From positions 19,412,001 to 19,476,000 of the forward strand of contig CM065399.1 of NCBI GenBank assembly GCA_033060915.1: a DNA stretch of 64,000 nucleotides, written 5' to 3'. The translations under genes were made by a program, and so were the position numbers. The notes under the pieces were generated by a model. The model did no database searches. It saw only the letters and a list, made by a program, of their open reading frames with translations, and was not told the DNA's origin. Position 1 is the stretch's first letter, and the number at the start of each line of letters is the position of its first letter. This document shows positions 11,766-21,580 of the stretch, piece after piece. The DNA comes from Euryodendron excelsum (taxonomy: Eukaryota > Streptophyta > Magnoliopsida > Ericales > Pentaphylacaceae).

Positions 11766-12780
11766 TTGAACATGGACTTTTGAAAGACTTTTGAATATCT
11801 CAGTTTCTTAAAACAATTCTAACCATGAAAAGATTAGAACCATTCTAAGTTGGTGATTTTGAAAACAATATGGATTCAAAATATGGACCAATATGATCGC
11901 ATTGAATATCACACTTTTCCAAAATAACCCTAACCATGGAATGGCTAGAATCATCTTAAGATTGTGGTTTTGATGAAAAACAATTTAGGATTTACATCCA
12001 AAATATGGACCTTGATGGTCACAATGAATATAACACTTTCCTAACACAACCCTAACCATGGAATGGCTAGAATCACTTTAGGATTGTGATTTTGAAAAAT
12101 AAGATTTTGAATGCAAGTTTGAAAGGGAGTTTTGATGCAAGTTTTGAAAACAACTTTTAAAAACAATTTTGAATGGATGTATGATATGCACAATGCAATT
12201 AAGGTTGTGAACATACAAGGTAAGGCTTCACTACATAATCAAGGGGGCCGAATCCATACAGTCTAAGGTTGAACTAGAAGAAAGCCCCCGACACGGTGAC
12301 TTTCAACAGTCCTTCCTAGGCATAAATCAAGGAGGCCCTTACTTCAAACATGTAGGAAAGAGAGGTAGAAGATGAGGGATTAAAATAGAAGAAAACTCAA
12401 GTGGGTTAGGAAGAAGAAGAGAGAGGGGGAAGTACATAAACGTAAAGAGAAAACCTAACTTATCTTCTTCTTGTTTTACTTGCTTTGTTTGATTTGCCTA
12501 CCTTGTCTTCTTCTTGTTTTACTTGCTTTGATTACATTGCTTTGCTTTGCTTGATCCTTAAGGGTTTCCAAGTTGCAACACTTTGAGTCTTCAATGGAGG
12601 CTTTGGAGGCTTGTGTTTAACTATATAAAGTGTATGGATGTTAGGGTTTTAGTGTATGGAGGCTAGGATTTGAGGAAACTAAAGAGAGCTAGGGTTTGGA
12701 GAGACTTCGAACTCTATATTTTGAAAAGTAGAGTTTTTGGACTGAGTTTGTGGACCCTTTTCACACCGGGGGAGGGTTTG

Positions 12781-12788
12781 TATTTATA
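12781..12788 (-). promoter_or_regulatory. LTR TATA box (TATAAATA on minus strand)
   Basis: TATTTATA on the plus strand, sitting beside the GTGGCGCCA repeats exactly as in the other long LTRs. On the minus strand the order is palindromes, TATA, then AACCCTA-rich leader, so this is the likely core promoter of the element. Confidence 0.6.
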
Positions 12789-14444
12789 GACACAAGACTG
12801 GCCTGACGCTTGTTGTAGTGGCGCCATGGTAAATTTCCTATTGGCGCCACTCCTAGTGGCGCAGTCCATTTATTGGCTTATAGTGGTGCCATCCAGTTAG
12901 GAAAGCTTTTAGGGTGGCAAGGAACCTATCTTTTGACCCTTGATACTTAAGGTAAAAGATTTGGGTGCCTGTACTAGTGATTACCATTCAATTTTTGGCT
13001 TGGTTTCATTAAGAGTGACTCCAGAAGGTCCAGGAATGTTCCGGGAAGTCGGAAATAATCCGGAGGGCTGAATTCAGTAGAAACCCTTAAAATAGTGTCC
13101 TAGGGTAACGGACTTAGAAAATAATGCCGAAATGTTTGGAAAGGCCAACCTACCTACTAAGGGCAAAATGATCATTTTGTACCGAGTTTGTCGGAATGGA
13201 CTCGGAATGTCTCATGAGAGGACTTGAAGGTTGGAAACACTATTTAAAATATTATGGGGAATTGTCGGTTTGATAGCCAGAGCTACTTTGGTTGGAAAAA
13301 GCGACCGGCTCACTAGTGGCAAAATGGTTATTTTGCAACAAGTTAGTAAAATAGACTCGGAATGTTTTAGAAAAGTGCTAAAAGATTGAGAATACTATTA
13401 GAAGTATTCTCGGAAGATAGCCAGTTTGATACCTAGAGCCGGTGTGGTTCCTAGAGGCAATTATGTGCCTAAGGACAAAATGGTTATTTTAACCAGTTGG
13501 TACCAGAATTGGTCCGAAACCGACTAGAAGGAATTCGAACACGCCAGATTGTCCTTGAGACAATCTTGGAAAGGTAGACTTACTGCTCTGAGGACTTAGA
13601 TACTTTCTCGAGAAACTTACCGAAAAAGGCCTAAGGGGCAATTTGGTCATTTTTCACCAGAGTGGGTTAGTAGGCATTGGTGTTGACCTGGGTTTTGAGT
13701 GTTTCTGTCACTTTAATGGACTATGACGAGTTGGTTTCCAAAGGTATCTCATCCTTTGGTAAATGTGTCACGGCCAAGAGGCGAGTTCGGTCCTGTGACA
13801 TAGGGGGTTTGTTGGTAATTCCCAATGTCAACCTGTTTGCAAGTGTTTTCGCCGCTCTTACAGTTGTGATGTTTGCGAGTCTTTCCACCACTATGACAGT
13901 GCGCATTCATTCTGGAGACTGGTTGATCTCGGGAAACTACTAGGTGGACTTATCGTCTGAGGAATTAACTTTATCGAAAAAAGTGCCGAATAACAGATAT
14001 TCTTCATTGATGGGCTAGCAAGCGCCAAAGGTGGATCGTTCTGCCATATCGGGGACTTCGGTTCTGTCTCGGTCGACGGGTTTGAAGGGATTTACCGTTC
14101 CGAAGAGTTTTCTCGAAAAATGTACTAGACTAGATGGTCTTACCGCTTGAGGGATCAACTTTCTTGAAAGGTGTGCTAGATTTGATTTGAATGGGAATTG
14201 GATTTGAGATTGAAATGGAGACTTACCGTCGCAAGGAAGACATGCCAACTAGAAACGGACCGAGCAATATCATAAGGGCATTTTGGTCATTTTGCCTCTT
14301 GTTGGGTTTGGCGGGCCCGTGAAGCGATTGATTGATTTGATGGAGTTTGGAAAATTGATTTTAACCTAAATGTGTCTATGCCAGTTTGAATGTGAGTCCG
14401 GTCGGACCAGAGATTGCCGTGTAGGCAAAAATGTGATGCTTATA

Positions 14445-14907
14445 CTCATCCTCAAGTAGTTTAGGCAGGACAGCATGTAGCTCAACCACCGCCTCAGACA
14501 AAGCGACAACTATAGGGTCTAAGAGGATCCACCATAGAAACACTACTTCAGCAACAGAGTTAGATGATGGTGCTACATTCTTAGACTCTTGCTGCAATTC
14601 AGGAGCAGATGACAGGTCAACAGACAAATCGAGGTCAGTGGCAAACATACATTGCTGGTCAATTGATTGCGCCTTCGAGCAGATTAGATCGGCAGGATAG
14701 TACTATAGCTACACTTTCTATATGGTTGATTGCCATTTGGGATCAACAGCAGCTTCAGTCTACTCATCTTCAGGAGCTCATCAATCATATGGGACACCCA
14801 CCTCTGGATGAGGATGATGATCTATTTGCAACTTTTCGTGGAGTTTAGATACACTTTGTACTTATATGTCATAGCATTCCTTTTCATGTTATATCTAAAA
14901 CTCTGTT
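14445..14907 (+). mobile_element. Athila-like internal fragment, left part
   Basis: Holds the end of a decayed plus-strand ORF, read from about 14609 to 14848. It is Gln-rich (MTGQQTNRGQWQTYIAGQLI...) and ends LINHMGHPPLDEDDDLFATF. The same sequence context resumes at 20291 after the solo LTR, leading to an Athila-type polypurine tract and LTR. I infer that this is the 3' part of an Athila-like Ty3/gypsy element, with the ORF being an extra or envelope-position ORF. The family assignment of the ORF itself is weak. Confidence 0.4.
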
Positions 14908-15147
14908 TGTAAGCACCCCATTTTTGACCGCTCGGCAGTCTACACTCCGTTCAGACTTGTTTTCAAGTCATTGTGGGCATATTCCAATCGAAACCATTTC
15001 TCTAGGTCCAAATTCCATCTATTCATCGCTTCACGGGCCTGTCAGGCCCAAATAGAGGCAAAATGACCAAAATGCCCTTAGGGGCATTGTCCTTTCTTTT
15101 TCCAATTCCAATCCCACTCTCGAGACAGTTTATTCCTCGAGACGGTT

Positions 15148-15860
15148 CGAGTAGCAAAACTACTCACAAAACCGTTAGAGTGGCAGAAACACTCACAAAA
15201 CCGTTAGAGTGGCAGAAACACTCACAAAACCGATAGAGTAGCGGAAGTACTCACAAAACTGTTAGAGTGGCGGAAACACTCACAAAACCGTTAGAGTAGT
15301 GGAAGTACTCACAAAACCGTTAGAGTGGCGGAAACACTCACAATCCAGGCACGTCTCTTTGGAGACGGTAAGACCCCTTTCCAATCCCACTCTCGAGACA
15401 GTTTATTCCTCGAGACGGCTCCAACCCAGGCACGTCTCCTTGGAGATGGTAAGACCCCTTTCCAATCCCACTCTCGAGACAGTTTATTCCTCGAGACGGT
15501 CCAAGTAGCAAAACTACTCACAAAACCGTCAGAGTAGCGGAAATACTCACAGAACCGTTGGAGTAGCGGAAATACTCACAAAACCGTTAGAGTAGCGGAA
15601 ATACTCAGCCCCGTCCGAGTAGCGGAAATACTCACAGAACCGTTAGAGTAGCGAAAATACTCACAAAACCGTTAGAGTAGCGAAAATACTCAGCCCCGTC
15701 TGAGTAGCGGAAATACTCACAAATCATCAACCGTTAGAGTAGCGGAAATACTCACAAATAATCAACCCCGTCCGAGTAGCGGAAATACTCACAAACCGTC
15801 ATAACCGTTCGAGTAGCGGAAATACTCACACCGTTAGAGTGGCGGAAACACTCAAAACCT
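15148..15860 (+). repeat. Hairpin minisatellite, about 19 units of about 29 bp
   Basis: Units of CCGTTAGAGTAGCGGAAATA plus CTCACAAAA, each holding a dyad GAGTA...TACTC, GAGTG...CACTC or GAGTAG...CTACTC around a 5-7 base loop. The array is interrupted at about 15343-15500 by two GGCACGTCTC/GAGACGGTAAG modules. The copies at 24627 and 38200 hold fewer units. Length differences of this array account for part of the LTR length variation. Confidence 0.85.
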
Positions 15861-15939
15861 AGGTTAACAGTAGTGTCTGTTAGCCTACTTCGGTGAAAAA
15901 TAATCACGCTGCCCCTAGGACCTTTTCCGAGACTTTCCG

Positions 15940-16440
15940 GTCAAGATGACCATTTTGCCCCTAGGCATCTGAACGCCCCGGGAACCACACCGGCTCTGGG
16001 TATCAAACCGGAAACGTCCCGAGAATACTTTTTATAGTATTCTCAACCTTCCTTTACCTTTCCGGATCATTTCGAGTCAGTTCCGGCCAACCCGGTACAA
16101 AATGACCGTTTTGCCCCTAGAGGGCCGGTCTTCTTCTTCGACCACACCGGCTCTGGGTATCAAACCGGTAATGTCCCGAGAATACCTTTTATAGTGTTCT
16201 CAACCTTCCTTTACCTTTCCGGACCATTCCGAGTCAGTTCCGGCCAACCCGGTACAAAATGACCGTTTTGCCCCTAGTAGGCCAGTCTCCTTTTCCGACC
16301 ATGTCGGCTCTGGGAATCAAACCGGAAACCTCAGGGAACATTCTAAATAATGTTTCCCGATCCCAAGTCTTTTTCCGGGGCAGTCTGAGTCTGTCCCGGC
16401 AGCTTCTTAGTCCGATTGACCGTTTTGCCCCTAAAGGCCC
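15940..16440 (+). repeat. About 155-bp tandem repeats x 3 in U3
   Basis: Successive units start near 15986, 16142 and 16295 with ACCGGCTCTGGGTATCAAAC and end with CAAAATGACCGTTTTGCCCC. The same units are found in the copies at 25285-25620, 39285-39620 and 48940-49110, and in reverse at 63640-63850. Each unit contains short dyads (CCGG...CCGG and CAAAA...TTTTG). Confidence 0.8.
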
Positions 16441-16680
16441 GATCAACTCTTCCGACACATCCTATCCTCATTTCTCAGGTCAAATACCTCCAGGACACTA
16501 TTTTAGGTGTTCCTGCTCTTTTCTGGTCTTCCGGGTCATTCCCGGCTCCTTCAAATCGTTCTCGGACTTTCCAGAGTCACTCCTAGTGAAGTCAAGCTAA
16601 AAATTGCATGGTAGTCACTAGTACAGGCGCCCAAATCTAGTCAAAGATACGTTGCTTGCCGACTTTAAGCCTTTCCTAAT

Positions 16681-16780
16681 TGGCTGGTGCCACTAGTAGT
16701 GGCGCCAAGCCAAAAAATGGCCTGGCGCCACTCCTAGTGGCGCCAGTGTAAAGTTTGCCCTGGCGCCACTACAACAGGCG
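16681..16780 (+). promoter_or_regulatory. TGGCGCCACT palindromes upstream of LTR TATA box
   Basis: A perfect inverted repeat at 16723-16745 has arms TGGCGCCACT and AGTGGCGCCA separated by CCT. A second, imperfect one lies at about 16686-16708, and two further half-sites are at 16761 and 16774. The same cluster precedes the TATA box in every long LTR with this region. It could be a protein-binding site, an E2F-like GGCGCC element or a cruciform; the sequence does not say which. Confidence 0.65.
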
Positions 16781-16798
16781 CTAGGTTTGTCTTCCCTC

Positions 16799-16806
16799 TA
16801 TAAATA
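16799..16806 (+). promoter_or_regulatory. LTR TATA box
   Basis: TATAAATA followed by CAGAGCCTC. The motif and spacing to the upstream palindromes are kept in the other copies (26091, 40097 and 49590 on plus; 12781, 55747 and 63185 on minus). It marks the likely U3/R transition about 1.9 kb into the LTR. Confidence 0.75.
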
Positions 16807-16888
16807 CAGAGCCTCATTCAACGTGAAAGGGGTCTGCAAACTTAACCTAGAAATCACACAATTCGATATACAGAGCTCGAGCACCTCC

Positions 16889-16943
16889 AAAACCCTAGTT
16901 TCTTTAGGTTTTCCAAACCCTAGCCACCCTACACAAACCCTAG
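16889..16943 (+). promoter_or_regulatory. Three AAACCCTAG telo-box-like motifs
   Basis: AAACCCTAG occurs at 16890, 16915 and 16935, some 85-135 bases downstream of the TATA box. AAACCCTA is the plant telo-box found near transcription starts of highly expressed plant genes. The trio is present in the other long LTRs at equivalent positions (about 26185-26240, 40190-40230 and 49690-49740). Confidence 0.6.
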
Positions 16944-17399
16944 CCCCTTATACACTTATACACTCCTCCATACACTCATACATTAGCCTTCAACCATCCT
17001 TTGAAGACTTGGAGAGCTACTATCTAAAGCTTGAGGACAATCCTTGAAGGTTGAAGAAGAAGATCAAGACGAAGACGAAGACCGAAGATCGAAGACCGCA
17101 CGGCGCGCAAAATAAACAAGATACAAGGTAGGCTCCCTATTTAATTTTCTACACTCCCCCCCCTCTCTCTTCTCTCTCCAACCCACTTGGGTTTTCTCTA
17201 TTTTAATCCCCTATCTCTTCCCGCCCTTTCTTTGCATGCTTGAAACAAGGGGATTCCCGGTCCATGTGTAGGATTGGGCTATTGGAGAGTCACCGTGTCG
17301 GGGGCTTTCTTCTAGTCTAACCAAAGACCACGTGGGTCCAGCCCCCTTGATTATGTGGTGAAGCCTTAGCCTTGTATGTTCACGACCCCAAAATTGCAT

Positions 17400-19440
17400 T
17401 GTGCGTATCATAGTCTTGCATCTTCCAAAAACCGTTTTCAAAGTTGTTTTTCAAAACGTTTTCAAACTTGTTTTCAAAATTGTATCAAAAGTTCTTTTCC
17501 AAAAACATGTTTTCAAAATCACAATCCTAGGGTGATTCTAGCCTTTCCATGGCTAGGGTTGCTTTAGGAAAGTGTTACATCAAAAGTGACCTTTTGGTCT
17601 ATATTTTCAAATCTTGTTGTTTTCAAAACCGCTTTCCTAAAGTGGTTCTAGCCTTCTTATGGTTAGAATTGCTTTAGGAAAGTGAGATGTTTTTACACCT
17701 TTTAAAAACTCTCTTTAAAAATCTCTTCCTAAAAATCTCTTTTTCAACATACTTTCCTAAAACTCTCTTCTCAAAAATTGTTTTCAAAAATTCCTTCTAA
17801 AATCTATTTTTCAAAACTCCCTTTTTCAACTCCTTTCCAAAATCCTCTCCCCAAAATCCACTTTCTAAAAACCTTCCCCAAAGATCTTTCCAAAAACTCT
17901 CTTCAACAATCTTCTACCAAAAACCTTCCTAGAAAAACTCCTTCCAAAAATCTTTCTAAAAAAACTCTCTTTCTAAAAATCTTCCTTCTAGAAACTTTCC
18001 TCTAAGATCTTCCTTCTAAAATCTACATTTCCAAAAACATGCTTTCCAAAAACTCCCTCTCTTTAAAATCTTTTCCTAAAAGCGCTCCCTAAAAATCTTT
18101 CCAAAAACTCTCTTTTCCAAAATCTTCCTTCTAGAAATTCCTCTCTAGGTTTTCTTTCCAAAACCTTCGTTTCCAAAAACACACTTTCTAAAAATCCCTT
18201 TTCCTTAGAGCCCAAGTCAAGCCTTAGAGCCAACAATTAGGGAACCCTAATTTTCTTTCCAAAAACATGATTTTCAAACTTTGCCCTAAACCTATATTTT
18301 CAAAACCTCTTTTCTACGTCGAAACTACAATTTTCCAAAACTAGGGTTTCTAGAATCTCCCTTTCCAAATCCTTGTCAAATCAAATCTTCCCTTTAGGAA
18401 ATCAAATCAAATCTCCCCGTTTAAGAAACTAGATCCCGTCCCCCGTTTTTGGAAATAAAATCCAACCTTTCTCTTTTAAAAACCAAATCCAATCCCTTCC
18501 TAATTCAACTCTTTCCTAATTCAAATCCTTCCTAAACTTTCACTTTCCTAAATCTTAAGTTTCCAAAAACTTGAACATAAAAATCTTTCCTAATTCAACC
18601 ATTCTCTAATTCTACCCTCTTTTCAAATGTTAACTTCTTAAACCTAAGTTTTCAAACCTTTCCTAAAGTCAAGCCTTTCCTAATTTTAAGACTTTCTAAA
18701 ATTCAAACTCTAAAACTTTCTAAATCCTAAACTTTCTAAATTTCAAATCTTTCTAAAATTCTAAGCTTCCTAAATTCAAAACTTTCTTAAGTTAAATCTT
18801 TCTAAACCCAAATCTTTCTAAACTCTAAACTTTCCAAAACTTCAACATCTTTCCAAATCTAAGACTTTTCTAAACTCAAAGCTTTCTTAATTTAAGACTT
18901 TCTTAAGTCGAAACTTTCTTAATTCAAACAATTCCTAAATTGAAAACTTTTCTTTTTCAAACCTTTCCTAAAACAAAACTTTCTTATTTTCAAAAACTTC
19001 CTTGTTTTTAAAACTTTCCAAATTCAAAACTTTCCAATTTTCAAAACTTCCCTATTTCAAAACTTTCCTAAGTTGAAATTTTCCTAATTCAAAACTTTTC
19101 TAAGTTGAAACTTTCCTAATTCCAAAACTTTCCTAAGTCGAAAACTTTTCTAATTTGAAAACTTTCCAAAAATAACATTTTCCTAATTCGAAACTTCCCT
19201 AATCCAAATCTTTCCTAAATTCCAAGTTTCCAAATCTTTCCAAATCCACCAAATCTAACATTGCAATCCAATCTTAATCTCAAGTCTAGGTTTCTTAAAC
19301 CTCCTTCTTTCCAAAACCAAGTCTTTCCAAAATCAATTTTTCCAAAGCAGGTCCAATCCTCTCAATTCCAAATTTCAAATCTCCTTTTCTAATTTCAAAT
19401 CAAATTCAATTTCCAATTCAATCTCCTTCTTCAAATCCAC
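17400..19440 (+). repeat. G-poor, degenerate 16-17 bp repeat tract in LTR
   Basis: About 2 kb with hardly any G on this strand, built of variants of CTTTCTAAATTCAAAA, most regular at about 18680-18960 where CTTTC recurs every 16-17 bases. The composition is shared by all long LTR copies (reversed, C-poor, in the minus copies). It has no coding capacity. Confidence 0.75.
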
Positions 19441-19450
19441 TCTTCTATTT

Positions 19451-19512
19451 TCAATCGGACTCCGGTTCGAACTACGACTGACCTGATTCCCCCAAAGGGA
19501 TACGTAGGCAAC
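19451..19512 (+). promoter_or_regulatory. Conserved LTR block ending GATACGTAGGCAACC
   Basis: AATCGGACTC, then GAACTACGACTGACCTGATT, then CCCCAAAGGGATACGTAGGC. Among the degenerate tracts, this stands out as almost unchanged in all copies (28560, 42478 and 51788 on plus; 10415 and 60420 on minus). Similar strings recur in other plant long-LTR gypsy elements. Its role is unknown; it lies downstream of transcription start, possibly in R or U5. Confidence 0.6.
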
Positions 19513-20290
19513 CTTCATAGGTGCGGTCATAACATTTTTCAAACTTTCAATTCCACCCTCATGGGTGCGGTTTCTAGAATCTTTTCGAATCTCAATTCTA
19601 ATCTATTTTCAAAATTCCAATTTCAAAATTTCTATTTTCAAATTTCTACTTTCAATTTTCAAACTTTCCAATTTCAATTTTCAAATCAAATCAATTTCAA
19701 ATTAATCTCTTTTCAAATCTATTTTTCAAATTCTCTTTCCTTGCATTTGCACATCATGCATCATGTTAGTTTTCAAACATTGTTTTTCAAAGTGAATAGG
19801 GTTGAACATTAGTTAGTTAAAGACTCTTATGGGTGAATCTAGGGTAGATTGACATGTAGGTACAGAAAGGGCAGGGTAGGGTGATAGCTTAGTGCGTCTT
19901 CCCTACACGTAACCAACCTCCGAACCTAGAATCACTGTTTTCAAAGACCAAGATGAAGTTATTTTTCAAAAAAGGGCTAAATGTTTTCCAAAGGTTGCCA
20001 AACAACCTGTTTTTCTTAAAAACCCTCTCTTGAGAAGATATTTTCAAAAACCTTTTTCAAAAACCCTAAGTGTAGTCTTCGGATTATTCTTAGTTTTTAG
20101 GTGACCTAACTCACCTTAATCAAGTTAGGTGGCGACTCCAAATATTTTTCAAAAGCCCTTTATTCAAATCAATTTTCAATTCAAACCTAGTCGCACTCAT
20201 TCTTCTAGGAGGGTGAGTTCTAACGAGAGAGTACAACATTTTTCCCGCTTGGGTGAGTATTCCTCGAGTGTGAAAAATCTGGACGCGACA

Positions 20291-21580
20291 TTGTTTTGTT
20301 ATAGTGGAAGTCCATTATGAGTTTTCATTGTATACATCTCTTGTATTGCCTTTATCTTTATCATGTATAGACTTTTCAGTTACAGGTGTACTTTGACATC
20401 GATGTATATGTTTCATATGTACTTTCCTGATTGAGATATCGGAATTGTATGGTATCAGTATTATTCTCTATTATTGTTGCATATTTATCCATGTATTTCC
20501 CCATTTATACTTAGTTAATCATGGTGGATGTGCTAACTTGTTTATTTTCGCGATACCATATCACTACTTGTAAAAGTGCCATTTGAGGTTAGAAGATAAC
20601 AATCTTTATATGCAGCTTCACCCAAGTGATGTTGATCCACTCTTTACAACTAGCACAGTGTGGATTTTGCTTTATTCATGCATTAGAGAGGAGATTATAT
20701 CATTGTGCACAATCATGCGTTATGGGTTGCAAAGTTGAAGATCTATTGCTAAAAAAAAGAATGTGACTTCCGAAAACAAAATAAAAAAAGAAAAGGAAAG
20801 ATTTGGAGATATTTATCATTTATCATTTCATGCCTTGATCACATATGATTTGACTTGTATTCTCTCCTCCTTACCTTTACCTTTTATTTTTTGTTCATCA
20901 TCTTTTCCACCTAAAAAGGTATAGTTGATTCTAGTTGTGCTTGATTGAAATTTCATTAGAGTATAAGTTATCACTTGTCAATCTCTTTAAATCATTGCTC
21001 AACTATGAGTGTTTTTTCATGAAGTTACGCTAAAGTTGATACACTTGTATCTTTTTGATTTTTGGGATTGTTATGTTCACTTGATTTCCTTTACACTTAC
21101 TCTTATGATGAGCTTACCATTGTGAGAACCCTGTGGGTCTTGAGTTTTCTTTGAGAGTGTGTTTTAGGTGAGGTATTGGTTCAAAGCTTTAGAGTTTGGA
21201 TTTGGTTAAGTAAGATCATTTGGGATTATTTTAACATGATTCTTCACCCACACACTGGAATCTCTCTTTTGTATGATTATTTGCATATTCTTACAAATGT
21301 TTGGAGATTTGAGTGTAGTTCACGATTTCTTGGGTTGGATGTTGCATAGTATTCTTATTCTTATCTCATTTTGCAATTCATGATGGAATGTTTATGGTTA
21401 CCATTTCTAAAAAACCCTCATAAGACACCACTCGTCCATTAGGGGTAACCTAGGGGTTTAAATGCATGATGCATAGGTTAAATGCATCCGTGACTCCTAC
21501 GAAAGTGAAAATTATTTCTTCTATTATTTGCTTTTATATAGATTTTGCTAGGGACTGGCAAAAAACTAAGTTAAGGGGTG
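20291..21580 (+). mobile_element. Athila-like internal fragment, 3' part
   Basis: Non-coding, AT-rich sequence continuing the element interrupted at 14907. It ends TTTTGCTAGGGACTGGCAAA and AAGTTAAGGGGTG directly before TGATCACACT, the arrangement (GGGACT.GCAAA, then purine tract, then TGAT) typical of the 3' end of Athila internal regions. No intact ORF is present. Confidence 0.5.
21571..21580 (+). other. Athila-type polypurine tract
   Basis: TTAAGGGGTG adjoins the LTR start TGATCACACT. The position and composition fit the plus-strand primer of an Athila-like element. Confidence 0.5.

Larger units (their letters stand above)
9792..14444 (-). repeat. Ogre-type 5' LTR, minus orientation
   Basis: About 4.65 kb, the reverse complement of the long LTR family. 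It runs from the U5 end (TTTTTCTCACTCGAGG at 9797, complement of CGAGTGCGAAAAA) to the U3 start at 14444 (complement of a mutated TGTAAGCACCCC). It contains, in reverse, the conserved CGTAGGCAACC block (about 10415), the long G-poor tract (about 10450-12150), the pyrimidine-rich splice-like region (about 12400), the TATA box (12781-12788) and TGGCGCCAC palindromes (about 12820-12890). The subfamily resembles the copy at 47957 more than the solo LTRs. At the right end it abuts Athila-like sequence. Confidence 0.8.
14908..20290 (+). repeat. Solo LTR A, Ogre-type (5.4 kb)
   Basis: Complete LTR from TGTAAGCACCCC to GACGCGACA. Flanking bases are CTGTT on the left and TTGTT on the right, a probable 5-bp target-site duplication with one change. 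There is no primer site or internal region beside it, so it is a solo LTR left by recombination between two LTRs. Order of parts: terminal block; hairpin minisatellite (15148-15860); about 155-bp repeats (15940-16440); palindromes; TATA box; AAACCCTAG leader; pyrimidine-rich segment; G-poor tract (17400-19440); conserved GATACGTAGGCAACC block; and U5 end. It is the longest copy because of minisatellite expansion. Confidence 0.85.

Noticed and set aside
15299..15537. Overlapping open frames in several phases on both strands (also 38501-38881)
   Set aside because: They come from the periodic hairpin minisatellite, which avoids stops by its repeat structure. The same frames appear or vanish with repeat number in other LTR copies.
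15148..15860. CRISPR-like array
   Set aside because: Repeats are almost contiguous with variable, non-unique short gaps, and lie within a plant LTR.
16259..16600. 113-residue plus-strand frame repeated at 25551, 39558 and 63353 (minus)
   Set aside because: It recurs only because the LTR region is repeated. Frame ends shift among copies, there is no start context or domain, and it overlaps promoter-type repeats.
16889..16943. Interstitial telomere repeat
   Set aside because: The AAACCCTAG motifs are separate and irregularly spaced, not a tandem (CCCTAAA)n array.
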